The notes beneath the pieces are model-generated. The model was not told the DNA's origin. It was given only the letters and a program-made list of their open reading frames with translations, and ran no database searches. Positions 34,245-43,064 of a DNA stretch of 64,000 nt are shown here, in pieces (within the stretch, counting starts at the first letter, position 1; each line of letters opens with the position of its first letter). Where the stretch lies: contig CAIVJW010000095.1 in NCBI GenBank assembly GCA_903906315.1, forward strand, positions 1 to 64,000. The letters are read 5' to 3'. The translations under genes and the position numbers were made by a program. This DNA comes from an uncultured delta proteobacterium (GTDB lineage: Bacteria; Myxococcota_A; Polyangia; Polyangiales; Polyangiaceae).

Positions 34245-35648
34245 TCACGACCGACGCCGGGCCCGGCGCGCGGCCGCCGCGAGGCCGATCGCGAGGCCGA
34301 TCCCCGCCGCGATCGAGCCGCCGGGCGGAGCCACGCCGCAGCCGCAGCCCGGGGCCGATCGGGCCGGCGGCGGCACGGCCGGGCCCCTGGACGGAGGTGC
34401 GCTCGCGGCCGGCGCCGTCGGGCTCGCGACGCCGGCGCCGGCCTCGCACTCCCACGGGCCGGAGGCGCGGAAGGAGCAGCGCTCGATGAGCCCGCCGCTC
34501 AAGCGCTCGGCCGCGAGCTCGACGCGGTCGCCGTCGACGGCGAAGCGCACGAAGTGATGCACGGACTCGAACGCGAGCGTCTCCTTCGCGTCACGCCCGC
34601 GCTGGTACAGCGGCGCGCCGGCCCCGCCCGAGACGACGTACTTGAGCCCCGCGCCCTGTCCGCGCTCGTAGACGTGGTCGTGACCGGCGAGGACGAGGTC
34701 GACCTTGCCCGCGCGCATCGCCTCGAGGATGCCGCCGTCGGCGAGGCGCGCGTTCGCCCCGTGCCGGCCGCTCGAGAACGGCCCGTGGTGGAGCACGACG
34801 ATGCGGTGCGCGAGCCCGACCTCGGAGGCCGCCAGGTCGAGCTCCTTGCGCAGCCAGTCGCGCTCGGGGCCCGTCCAGTCGTCCATGGCGTTGAGCAGGA
34901 AGAAGCGCGTGTTCGACCAGCGGAACGTCGCGTACAGGCGCGGCCGGTCGGCCCCGTCCGCCGGCGGCGCCCCGAAGTAGCGCAGGAAGGCCGACTCGCC
35001 GACGCGCTCCGGCCCGTAGAGCTCGTGGTTGCCGATCGCCGCGTAGAGGCAGCGGTCGCGCAGCAGGTGGGACTCCGCGCTGAAGAACGCCGCCCAGTCG
35101 GCCTCGTCCGCGCCGGACAGCACCATGTCCCCGGTGTGCACGAGGAAATCGCTCTCGACCTTCTCGAGCGCGCGCACGACGGCCGCGTGAGTCGAGGCGT
35201 CGGATCGGTTGTCACCGTAGAGGAGGAAGCGGAACGGGCGCGTGTCGGCGGGCGCCGTGGTGAATCGGCCGGCCTCCGCGGCCGCAGCGCCCCCGACCCG
35301 CACGCGGTACTCGTAGGACGTCGCCGGCGAGAGCCCCTGGACGCGCAAGGCGTGGAAGCGGCGCGCCTCCGCCGACGCGACCTTCGCCGAGGGCCGAGGA
35401 CCGGCGTCGCCCTCGGGGCCGAGGATCTCGACGCTCGCGTCGCCGGGGACGTCGAGCTCGAGCTTGATGACCACCGCGGTCGTGCTCAGACCCTGGAGGT
35501 ACGGGCCTTTCGTGATGGAGGGCGCGGCCGCGACCGGCCTCGCCGTCGCGCTCGGCGCGGGCGAGTCGGCTCGCGCCACGCCGGCGAGAGAGAGCGCGAG
35601 CGCGGCGAGAACGGCCGCGATCGACCTGCGCGGAGTGGCCTCGGACAC
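34245..35648 (-). CDS. Purple-acid-phosphatase-like metallophosphoesterase with MYXO-CTERM tail
   Basis: A 467-residue exported enzyme. Signal peptide 1-27, a fibronectin-III-like purple acid phosphatase N-domain (about 43-130) and a calcineurin-like catalytic domain (about 135-370) with all five metal motifs: LYGDNRS, HTGDMVL, GNHELYG, LHHGPFSSG and AGHDHVYERG. After a Pro/Ala linker the C-terminus has GCGCG, a hydrophobic helix and RRARRRS, a MYXO-CTERM sorting signal, so it should be displayed at the surface. It hydrolyses phosphate esters; the substrate is unknown. The GTG start at 35648 is preceded by TAGAGG and a weak AGGTGGAG. Confidence 0.9.
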   Translation of the reverse strand: MSEATPRRSIAAVLAALALSLAGVARADSPAPSATARPVAAAPSITKGPYLQGLSTTAVVIKLELDVPGDASVEILGPEGDAGPRPSAKVASAEARRFHALRVQGLSPATSYEYRVRVGGAAAAEAGRFTTAPADTRPFRFLLYGDNRSDASTHAAVVRALEKVESDFLVHTGDMVLSGADEADWAAFFSAESHLLRDRCLYAAIGNHELYGPERVGESAFLRYFGAPPADGADRPRLYATFRWSNTRFFLLNAMDDWTGPERDWLRKELDLAASEVGLAHRIVVLHHGPFSSGRHGANARLADGGILEAMRAGKVDLVLAGHDHVYERGQGAGLKYVVSGGAGAPLYQRGRDAKETLAFESVHHFVRFAVDGDRVELAAERLSGGLIERCSFRASGPWECEAGAGVASPTAPAASAPPSRGPAVPPPARSAPGCGCGVAPPGGSIAAGIGLAIGLAAAARRARRRS

Positions 35649-35802
35649 GCTCCACCTCTACCACGCGGGCCGAGGCGCGCGGAGGGTCCGTTGACCGGCC
35701 TGACGCCACGTCGTAGCGTCTCCTTCGCCGGTTCGACACACCGGGCCGTCGTGTCAACATGCGGGGCTGGGTGAACCGAGTGGGGAGCTTCAGGAGCCGT
35801 TG

Positions 35803-37845
35803 ATGGCGGGCCAGGGCGCAGCGGACGACGCGCGGGCGGGCGCGCCGAACGACGAGGCGCTGCCGCGCCAGTTCGGCAAGTACACGCTGCTGCGCAAGCT
35901 CGCCGCGGGCGGGATGGCCGAGCTGTTCCTCTCGCTCCAGCGATCGGTCGCGGGCTTCGAGAAGCTCATCGTCATCAAGCGCATCCTGCCCTCGATGAAC
36001 CAGGACCGCGCGTTCATCGACATGCTCCTCCACGAGGCGCGCATCGCCGCGACGCTCTCGCACCCGAACATCGTCCAGATCTTCGACGTCGGGCAGGTCG
36101 ACGGCACCTTCTTCATCGCCATGGAGCACATCCACGGCGAGGACATCCGCTCGATCGTCCGCGCGATGAAGCGCAAGGGCGTGAGGGAGTTCCCCATCGA
36201 GCACGCGATCAGCATCGTGCTGGGGGTCTGCGCGGGGCTCGGCTACGCGCACGACCGGCGCGACCTCGACGGCTCGAAGCTCGAGATCGTCCACCGCGAC
36301 ATCTCGCCGCAGAACATCGTCGTGACCTTCACCGGCGACGTGAAGGTCGTCGACTTCGGCATCGCCAAGAGCGGCGCGCAGCTGGGCGAGGAGACGAAGG
36401 GCGGGCAGCTGAAGGGCAAGGTCCCGTACATGTCGCCCGAGCAGGCGGCGGGCGATGGGGGCATCGACTGGCGCAGCGACATCTTCGCGGCCGGCGTCGT
36501 GCTCTTCGAGCTGACGACGGGCAAGCGCCTGTTCAAGGGCCCGAGCGAGTACGAGACGCTCAAGATGATCTGCGAGCGCGACTACCCGACGCCCTCGATG
36601 GTGCGGCTCGACTACCCGCCGGCGCTCGAGCGCGTGGTGGTCAAGGCGCTCGCGAAGCGCCGCGAGGATCGGTACCAGAGCGCGCGCGAGATGCAGGCCG
36701 ATCTCGAGGCGTTCGTCCGCGAGGAGCGCGTCGCGTGCTCGCAGATCGCGCTCACGACGTGGATGCAGTCGCTGTTCGACGACACGCTCGCCGCGCAGAA
36801 GGAGGCGCTGCAGGACGTCAAGCAGCTCGCCGACATCATCGCCGCGCAGGCGACGTCGACGATGGACGAGGGCACGGCCGTGACCGGATCGACGGGGCTC
36901 GCGGCCTCGGCGACGAGCCCGGGTCAGCCTGCCCCGGCGCGTCGGAGCCCCGTGGCGATCGCGGCCACGGTGATCGCGGCCGCGGCGATCGGCGCGACCG
37001 CGCTGCTGCTGTCGCAGCGGTCGGCGGCGGAGCGGGACGCGCAGGCGAGGGCGCACGAGGACGCGAGCCGCGCGACGGCGACCGCGCAACCGGTGGAGGC
37101 GCGCGGGACGCTCGCGGTCAAGGGCAAGCCCGACGGCTGCTCGATCTGGATCAACGGCGACCTCCGCAAGGAGACGACGCCGGCGAAGGTCGAGGGGCTG
37201 CCGCGCGGGCGCGAGCTCACGGTGCGGCTCACGAAGGACGGGCTCGAGCCGTACACGACCACGGTCACGCTCACGGACGCGCAGCCGGACGGCGTCGTCG
37301 AGGCCGAGCTCCGCGGCGGTTCGGTGACGGTCGTGCTGAAGGTGGATCCGCTGCCGACCGTCTGGGTCGACGGCAAGCCGTGGAAGGGCGACCGCGCGAA
37401 GATCGACGGCCTGACGGCCGGCGAGGAGCACCGCATCGTGCTCGCCGCCGCGGGCTTCACGCCGAAGACGATCACGATGACCGCGCGCGCGGGCGAGACG
37501 AAGACGATCGAGGAGCACCTCGTCAAGGGCGGCGGCGACGCGGCGGCGCTGGTCGCTGCGGTCGCCACGTCGACGCCGGGATCCGCGCCCGCCTCGACGC
37601 CGAGCGCAGCGGCGGCAGCGCCGGCGGCGGCGGCCGGCCCCGGCAAGGTGCGGGTGGGGGCGAAGGGCGGGTTCTGCAACGTGACGATCAACGGCACGCC
37701 TTACGGCCCGACGCCGGTCGAGGCGACGGTCGCGTCGGGGTCGGCGCGCGTGTCGTGCAAGCCGGAATCGGGGGCGGCGATGGGGCAGTCGGTGCACGTC
37801 GGCGCCGGCGAGACCGCCCGCGTTTCGTTCAAGAGCGGCGACTGA
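35803..37845 (+). CDS. Membrane Ser/Thr protein kinase with three PEGA repeats
   Basis: A 680-residue kinase. Catalytic domain about 27-295: LAAGGMAELFL Gly-loop, Lys of IVIKRI, HRDISPQN near 164 (the usual Leu-Lys-Pro replaced by Ile-Ser-Pro, typical of myxobacterial kinases), DFGIAKSG near 184 and SPEQAAG. One membrane helix at about 383-405, then three PEGA-type beta repeats outside (about 435-500, 506-570 and 615-680), which often bind cell-wall or surface structures. CAGGAG precedes the ATG at 35803; a TTG lies directly before it. thiM starts 5 bases after its stop, an odd operon partner. Confidence 0.93.
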   Translation: MAGQGAADDARAGAPNDEALPRQFGKYTLLRKLAAGGMAELFLSLQRSVAGFEKLIVIKRILPSMNQDRAFIDMLLHEARIAATLSHPNIVQIFDVGQVDGTFFIAMEHIHGEDIRSIVRAMKRKGVREFPIEHAISIVLGVCAGLGYAHDRRDLDGSKLEIVHRDISPQNIVVTFTGDVKVVDFGIAKSGAQLGEETKGGQLKGKVPYMSPEQAAGDGGIDWRSDIFAAGVVLFELTTGKRLFKGPSEYETLKMICERDYPTPSMVRLDYPPALERVVVKALAKRREDRYQSAREMQADLEAFVREERVACSQIALTTWMQSLFDDTLAAQKEALQDVKQLADIIAAQATSTMDEGTAVTGSTGLAASATSPGQPAPARRSPVAIAATVIAAAAIGATALLLSQRSAAERDAQARAHEDASRATATAQPVEARGTLAVKGKPDGCSIWINGDLRKETTPAKVEGLPRGRELTVRLTKDGLEPYTTTVTLTDAQPDGVVEAELRGGSVTVVLKVDPLPTVWVDGKPWKGDRAKIDGLTAGEEHRIVLAAAGFTPKTITMTARAGETKTIEEHLVKGGGDAAALVAAVATSTPGSAPASTPSAAAAAPAAAAGPGKVRVGAKGGFCNVTINGTPYGPTPVEATVASGSARVSCKPESGAAMGQSVHVGAGETARVSFKSGD

Positions 37846-37850
37846 CTGCC

Positions 37851-38657
37851 GTGACCGACCACGCCAAGCTCGCCTGGGCCGACGTCGCGCGCATCCGCGC
37901 CGCCGCGCCCCTCGTCCACAACATCACGAACTACGTCGTCATGAACCCGACGGCGAACGCCCTGCTCGCGCTCGGCGCGTCGCCCGTCATGGCCCACGCC
38001 CTCGAGGAGGTCGAGGAGATGGTGGGCCTCGCCAGCGCGCTCGTGATCAACATCGGGACGCTGAGCGGCCCGTGGGTCGAGGCGATGATCCGGGCGGGCC
38101 GCGAGGCGAAGCGGCGGGGCGTACCGATCGTGATCGACCCGGTGGGCAGCGGGGCGACACGCCTGCGCACGACGACGGTCGAGCGCCTGCTCGCGGAGGC
38201 GCCGCCGACGATCGTCCGCGGCAACGCGTCGGAGATTCGATCGCTCGTGATCGCGGACGCGGCGACGAAGGGCGTGGACAGCACGCACGCCGTCGAGGAC
38301 GCGATCGCCTCCGCGCGCACCCTCGCGGAGCGGCACGGCTGCGTCGTCTCCGTGAGCGGCGAGACGGACGTCGTCGTGTCGAAGGACGCGGTCGTCCGCG
38401 TGCGCAACGGGCACCCATGGATGGCTCGCGTGACGGGGATGGGCTGCACCGCGAGCGCGCTCACCGGGGCGTTCGCCGCCGTGAGCGCGACGCCGTTCGA
38501 CGCGGCCGTCCACGCCATGGTGGTGATGGGCATCGCGGGCGAGCTCGCCGCGGAGCGCTCGCGCGGCCCGGGCGGCTTCCAGGCCGAGCTCCTCGACGCC
38601 CTGTTCCTGCTCGACGAGGCCACGGTCGTGAAGCACGCTCGAGTCGAGGTCCCGTGA
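37851..38657 (+). CDS. thiM: Hydroxyethylthiazole kinase
   Basis: A 268-residue enzyme phosphorylating 4-methyl-5-(2-hydroxyethyl)thiazole in thiamine salvage. Motifs: HNITNYVVMNPTANALLALG, GASPVMAHA, DPVGSGAT and the anion-hole/catalytic-Cys segment GMGCTASALTGAF. Length is normal. The GTG at 37851, 5 bases after the kinase gene, is the first start giving the family N-terminus. No thiD, thiE or TPP riboswitch is seen, so this copy is separated from other thiamine genes. Its stop overlaps a possible GTG of the next gene (GTGA). Confidence 0.93.
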   Translation: MTDHAKLAWADVARIRAAAPLVHNITNYVVMNPTANALLALGASPVMAHALEEVEEMVGLASALVINIGTLSGPWVEAMIRAGREAKRRGVPIVIDPVGSGATRLRTTTVERLLAEAPPTIVRGNASEIRSLVIADAATKGVDSTHAVEDAIASARTLAERHGCVVSVSGETDVVVSKDAVVRVRNGHPWMARVTGMGCTASALTGAFAAVSATPFDAAVHAMVVMGIAGELAAERSRGPGGFQAELLDALFLLDEATVVKHARVEVP

Positions 38658-38659
38658 CG

Positions 38660-39073
38660 ATGGATTCGAACGCGCCGGAGGGCGACCCCGCGACGGCGAT
38701 CGAGACGATCCTGGTCGTCGAGGACCAGGGCATGCTGCGCCGGCTGGCCACGCGCCACCTGCGGGAGGCCGGCTACCGGGTGATCGAGGCCGCGAGCGCC
38801 GAGGAGGCGATCGATCTCGCGGCGGCGCATGCGGGCGTGATCGAGCTGCTCCTCACCGACCTCGTGCTGCCCGGGGCCGCCGGGGACGCGCTCGCGGATC
38901 GGCTGGTCGCCGTGCGGCCGGCGCTCCAGGTGATCTTCATGACGGGTCGCCCCGACGCCAAGACGTCCCTACGCGCGGTAGCCGCGGGCGAGGCCGGCTT
39001 CCTGGGCAAGCCGTTCGGCCTGCGCGACCTCGAGAGCGCGGTGCGCGCGAGGCTCGGCCCGCGCGGGGCGTGA
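38660..39073 (+). CDS. Single-domain response regulator (CheY-like receiver)
   Basis: A 137-residue receiver domain with no output domain. Acidic pair Glu21-Asp22, phospho-acceptor Asp67 in LLLTDLVLPG, Thr95 in FMTGRPD and Lys117 in FLGKPFG are all present, so phosphorylation should work. The sequence resembles receivers attached to hybrid kinases. ATG at 38660 is used; a GTG at 38654 overlaps the thiM stop and is an equally good coupled start. No histidine kinase is adjacent. It ends one base from the convergent trmB stop. Confidence 0.9.
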   Translation: MDSNAPEGDPATAIETILVVEDQGMLRRLATRHLREAGYRVIEAASAEEAIDLAAAHAGVIELLLTDLVLPGAAGDALADRLVAVRPALQVIFMTGRPDAKTSLRAVAAGEAGFLGKPFGLRDLESAVRARLGPRGA

Positions 39074-39074
39074 A

Positions 39075-39713
39075 TCAGCGAGGCCTGCGGCGCGTGCGCA
39101 GGCGGTGGACGGGCAGGCCGTCGGCGATGGCGAGGTGCTCGCGCGGGCTGCGCGCGCCGTAAGGGTTCTCGGCGAGGCGCATCGATCCGGGCTCGTCGCC
39201 GGCGGGCTCGAGGTCGGCGCAGGCGGCGAGCTCGGCCTCGTACTCGGCCGCCCGCTCCTCGACGTCGGTCTGGACGTAGAGCTCGCCCCCGTCGACGAGC
39301 AGCCTCGCCGCGGAGTCGACCAGCCCCGCGCCCACGACGAGCCGCTTCGCGTGGCGCTTCTTCCACCACGGGTCGGGGAAGTGCACGAAGACCGCGCGCA
39401 CGCACGCGTCCGGCGCGAACCGGAGGAGCGCCTCGCGCGCGTCGGCGTTGATCACGCGCGCCCGCGACCCGAGGCCGGCCGCGCGCAGGCGGGCGTCGAC
39501 GAGCGCGGCCCACTTCAGGCGGATCTCGAGGCCGATGAGGCGCGCCTCGGGCGCGGACGCCGCGCGCTCGAACAGGAACCCGCCCCGGCCGGGGCCGATC
39601 TCGAGCTCGATCGGGCCGTCGCCGAGCACGAGCGTGGCGACCTCGACGGGCCCCTCCTCGGGCAGGCGAGGCGCGTGGGCGTAGGGATGGTTCGCGCGGG
39701 GTCGGAAGCTCAT
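39075..39713 (-). CDS. trmB: tRNA (guanine-N7-)-methyltransferase
   Basis: A 212-residue SAM-dependent enzyme making m7G46 in tRNAs. Motif I EIGPGRGGFLFE, the conserved FPDPWWKKRHAKR stretch with catalytic/tRNA-contact residues, and RFAPDACVRAV fit TrmB. The C-terminus is Arg-rich. ATG at 39713. It is convergent with the receiver gene (1-base gap) and divergent from the glycosyltransferase gene. Confidence 0.94.
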   Translation of the reverse strand: MSFRPRANHPYAHAPRLPEEGPVEVATLVLGDGPIELEIGPGRGGFLFERAASAPEARLIGLEIRLKWAALVDARLRAAGLGSRARVINADAREALLRFAPDACVRAVFVHFPDPWWKKRHAKRLVVGAGLVDSAARLLVDGGELYVQTDVEERAAEYEAELAACADLEPAGDEPGSMRLAENPYGARSPREHLAIADGLPVHRLRTRRRPR

Positions 39714-39904
39714 GGTGCGACTGGGGCTCGCTGGGGTCTCGATGTGTCGACGTCAGGCCCGAAGGGGCGGCTCCCCGCGCGAAGCTCGGGCGGCTCGCAT
39801 GGGGAGGGCCGGCGCGTGCCGCCCCTCGGGGCGCCCACCTCGGCGCCGTCTCCTAGCAGACTCGGGGCGGGCCGTGGTGCGGCACGCGCGGCGCTCGCTC
39901 TGCT

Positions 39905-42010
39905 ATGCCTCCGCCCGTGTCGGCCGAGGCCACCGCCCGGAGCCCCTCCCGCCCCGCGCGCACGCTCGGACGGCGGGCGCTCGCCTACGCGCCCGCGCTC
40001 GCCGCGAGCGCCGCGCTCGGCACGTCCGCGATCCGCGCGATCTTCGCGGCGACCGGGCGGCCCGCGCTGCCGCTCGACGACGCCTTCATCCACCTGCAGT
40101 ACGCGAAGCGCCTCGCGGAGGGCTCGTTCTTCTCGTTCGTGCCCGGCGAGGGCTTCTCGACGGGCGCGACGAGCCCTGCGTGGCCGCTCGTGCTCGCGCC
40201 GTTCCACGCGATCGGCGTCCGCGGGCTCGCGCTCGTGTGGGTCGCGTGGCTCCTCGGCACGCTCGCGCACGCGGCGACCGCGGTCGAGACGACGCGCCTC
40301 GCCTCCCGCCTGACAGGGCGCGCGGCGGCCGTCGGCGCCGGCGCGATGTGCCTCGCCTTCGCGCCGTTCGCCTGGTTTGCGTGGAGCGGCATGGAGACGA
40401 TGGCGCTCGCGTGGGTGCTGCTGCGCGCGGCCCGCGTCGCGGCCGAGTGGATCGAGGCGCGCGCCGGCGAGGCCGAGGCGTCGCCGCGCGCGCGCGCCGA
40501 GCTCGTCGCGATCGGGCTCGTCGCGCCGCTGATCCGGCCCGAGGGCCTGCTCGCGTCCCTCCTCGTCGCGTCGGCGCTCGCGATCCGGCCTCGATCGGCG
40601 CGGTTCGGGCACGTGGCGCGCCTGGCCGCGCTCGCGCCTCTCCTCGGTCCGCTGGTCGTCCCGCTCACGAACCTCGCGCTCGCAGGCCACGCGGCGTCGA
40701 CGACCACGGAGGTGAAGTGGCTCGCGATGAGCCCGTACGTGACGCACGCGGCGCTCCGCGAGGCGGTCCTCACCAACGCGAAGCTGCTCGTCGGCAGCAT
40801 CCTCGACGGCGGCGACTGGACGTGGATCTTCCTGCCGCAGGGCACGGCGGCGATCCTCCTGGCCGGGCTCGTCGCGCTCCTCGCCGGCCTGCGCCGCAGC
40901 CCCGCGCGCGCCGCGTTCACGCTCGCGATCGCGCTCGGCGCGCTGATCCCCTGCACGTACGCGAGCTTCCTCTGGAACCGCCTGCGCTACGTGTGGCCCT
41001 TCCTGCCGGCGGCGTTCATCGGCGCCGCGTGCGTCGCGCGCGAGATCGGCTCACTTTGCCGGCTCGTTCGCGCGCGCCTCGCGTTCGTCACGCCGATGCT
41101 GGTCGGCGTCTTCGCCGGCGCCCTCGCGACGAAGCTCCCGGGCGCCCTCCGCGACCTCGCGCAGTCCGCGCACGCGATCGACGGCCAGCAGGTCGCGCTC
41201 GGCGAGTGGGCCGCGGCCAACCTGCCGAAGACGGCGCGCCTCGGGGTCAACGACACGGGCGCGATCGCGTACTTCGGAGGGCGGCGCACGTTCGACGTCG
41301 TCGGCCTGACGACCGAGGGCGAGGCCCGCTACTGGAACGCGGGGTCCGGATCGCGCTTCGAGCACTACGAGCGGCTCCCGGCCGATCGCAGGCCGACGCA
41401 CTTCTTCGTGTATCCGCACTGGATGGGCTGCGCGCCCGTGCTCGGGCGGGTGCTGACGGAGGCGACGGTCGTCGACCAGAGCATCCTCGGCGGCCCGACG
41501 ATGGTCGTGTACGAGGCCCGCTGGGACGACGTCGACTCGGGCGCGCGCCCCGTGCTGATCCCGCCCGCCGGGCGCCTCGTCGACGAGCTCGACGTCGCCG
41601 ACCTCGAGTCCGAGGCCGCTCACGGCTACGCGCTCGCGGGGGCGCGCGACCTCGACGATCGCGCGGTGTGGCTCGAGTCGCCGGACGGCGTCGCGCCGCG
41701 GATCGCCGAGGGCGGCCGCTTCCTGCGCGCGCGGGACGAGTTCACGGTGCGGGCCGAGCCGGGGCGCGCGGCCCGGCTCGCGATGCGCGTGGGCGCCGAC
41801 GAGGCCGTCGAGCTCGTCGTGCGATCCGGCGACCGGGAGATCGGACGCGTACCCGTCCCCGCGGACGCCTGGGTCGAGCGCGAGATCGCGATCCCCGCCG
41901 GGGTCGCCGCGGCGAGGATGCCGGTGTCCGTCGCGCCCGCGACGCCGGGCGCCACGTTCGCGTCGTTCCACTACTGGGTCCACACCGACGACGAAGCGGT
42001 CCGCCCCTGA
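39905..42010 (+). CDS. GT-C-like integral membrane glycosyltransferase
   Basis: A 701-residue protein with 8-10 membrane helices in the first 430 residues and a soluble C-terminal region. The first periplasmic loop has LPLDDAFIHLQYAKRLAEG followed by STGATSPAWPL, the Asp-Asp-Ala-Phe loop typical of lipid-linked-sugar GT-C mannosyl/arabinosyl transferases. The C-terminus has beta-rich segments after about 520. It probably adds sugars to surface molecules, donor unknown. The ATG at 39905 is within a TATGCC hexamer; if that is the -10 box, the true start is the in-frame GTG at 39917, 7 bases after it, four codons shorter. Confidence 0.8.
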   Translation: MPPPVSAEATARSPSRPARTLGRRALAYAPALAASAALGTSAIRAIFAATGRPALPLDDAFIHLQYAKRLAEGSFFSFVPGEGFSTGATSPAWPLVLAPFHAIGVRGLALVWVAWLLGTLAHAATAVETTRLASRLTGRAAAVGAGAMCLAFAPFAWFAWSGMETMALAWVLLRAARVAAEWIEARAGEAEASPRARAELVAIGLVAPLIRPEGLLASLLVASALAIRPRSARFGHVARLAALAPLLGPLVVPLTNLALAGHAASTTTEVKWLAMSPYVTHAALREAVLTNAKLLVGSILDGGDWTWIFLPQGTAAILLAGLVALLAGLRRSPARAAFTLAIALGALIPCTYASFLWNRLRYVWPFLPAAFIGAACVAREIGSLCRLVRARLAFVTPMLVGVFAGALATKLPGALRDLAQSAHAIDGQQVALGEWAAANLPKTARLGVNDTGAIAYFGGRRTFDVVGLTTEGEARYWNAGSGSRFEHYERLPADRRPTHFFVYPHWMGCAPVLGRVLTEATVVDQSILGGPTMVVYEARWDDVDSGARPVLIPPAGRLVDELDVADLESEAAHGYALAGARDLDDRAVWLESPDGVAPRIAEGGRFLRARDEFTVRAEPGRAARLAMRVGADEAVELVVRSGDREIGRVPVPADAWVEREIAIPAGVAAARMPVSVAPATPGATFASFHYWVHTDDEAVRP

Positions 42011-42111
42011 TCCCAGCACGCACGAGGCCGATCGACGCCCGCGAGGACCACTCCGGCGCGCGCCGCGCAGCGCCCGACCGGAACGGGGCTGGCGCGGAGG
42101 CCGACGTGGTG

Positions 42112-42117
42112 TAGATC
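42112..42117 (+). promoter_or_regulatory. Possible -10 element before the aldo/keto reductase gene
   Basis: TAGATC followed by 6 bases and the GTG at 42124. The last base departs from TAnnnT, but the spacing equals that of the better examples, and no ribosome binding site is present. Confidence 0.3.
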
Positions 42118-42123
42118 GCCCCG

Positions 42124-43062
42124 GTGCGAAAGCGGCTCTTCGGCAGGACGGGGCTCGAGGTCACCGAGCTCGGCCTCGGCACGTGGGGCCTCTCCGGCGA
42201 CGGCTACGGCCCGGTCGCCGAGGCGGAGATCGATCGCGTGCTGTCCCGCGCGGTCGAGCTCGGCGTCACCCTCTTCGACACGGCGGACGTCTACGGCGAC
42301 GGCGCGATGGAGCGGCGCCTCGGCGCGATCGTCCCCTCGTACGCGCGCATCGTGACGAAGCTCGGGACGGACCTCGCGCAGACCCCGCCACGCAAGCGGT
42401 TCGACGCCGCGTACGTCCGCGAGGCGTTCGAACGGTCGCAGGAGCGCCTCGGGCGCGACCGGGTCGAGGTCGTGCTCCTGCACAACCCGAGCGCGGCGGC
42501 GCTGGCCACGGGCGAGGGGCCCGGCGCGCTCAAGGAGCTGAAGGACGCGGGGCGGATCCGCGCCTGGGGCGTCGCGGCCGGGTCGGCAGCCGTCGCGCGC
42601 GCCGCGATCGAGCAGGGCGCGGGCCTCGTCGAGATCGCGTACAACGCTTTCTGTGCGAAGGATCTCCACGCGATCGCCAACGTGGTGAGCACCAACGGCG
42701 TCGCGGTCCTCGCCCGCTCGGTGCTCGCACACGGCCTGCTCGCCGGCCACTGGAGCGCGGAGCGCGAGTTCCAGCCCGGCGATCATCGCGCCGAACGGTG
42801 GACCCACGCCGATCTCGCGCGCCGCATCGCGCAGCTCGACGCGCTGCGGCCCCTCGTCACGGGATCGGTGTCGAGCCTCCGCGCGGCGGCCCTCCGGTTC
42901 GTCCTGTCGAACGATCTCGTCACGTCGGCGATCCTCGGGCCGCGATCGGTCGCCCAGCTCGAGCAGCTCGTGCGCGAGGCGGGCAGCGGGCCTCCCTACC
43001 TGCGCGACACCGCGCTCGCCGAGCTCGCGTCGCGCCTGCGCAGCGCGGGAGTGGCGCTCTAG
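42124..43062 (+). CDS. Aldo/keto reductase
   Basis: A 312-residue NADPH-dependent TIM-barrel oxidoreductase. The catalytic tetrad is visible: Asp52 and Tyr57 (FDTADVYGDG), Lys79 (IVTKLG) and His120 (LLHNPS). Cofactor-site residues near the C-terminus (AILGPRSVAQLEQ) fit the AKR 'GPRS' motif. GTG start. The CysQ-like gene follows after 2 bases, so they form an operon. Substrate unknown; general detoxification of aldehydes is the usual guess. Confidence 0.92.
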   Translation: MRKRLFGRTGLEVTELGLGTWGLSGDGYGPVAEAEIDRVLSRAVELGVTLFDTADVYGDGAMERRLGAIVPSYARIVTKLGTDLAQTPPRKRFDAAYVREAFERSQERLGRDRVEVVLLHNPSAAALATGEGPGALKELKDAGRIRAWGVAAGSAAVARAAIEQGAGLVEIAYNAFCAKDLHAIANVVSTNGVAVLARSVLAHGLLAGHWSAEREFQPGDHRAERWTHADLARRIAQLDALRPLVTGSVSSLRAAALRFVLSNDLVTSAILGPRSVAQLEQLVREAGSGPPYLRDTALAELASRLRSAGVAL

Positions 43063-43064
43063 CC

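Noticed and set aside
37800-37860. TPP riboswitch before thiM
   Set aside because: thiM starts 5 bases after the kinase stop. There is no leader that could hold a riboswitch.
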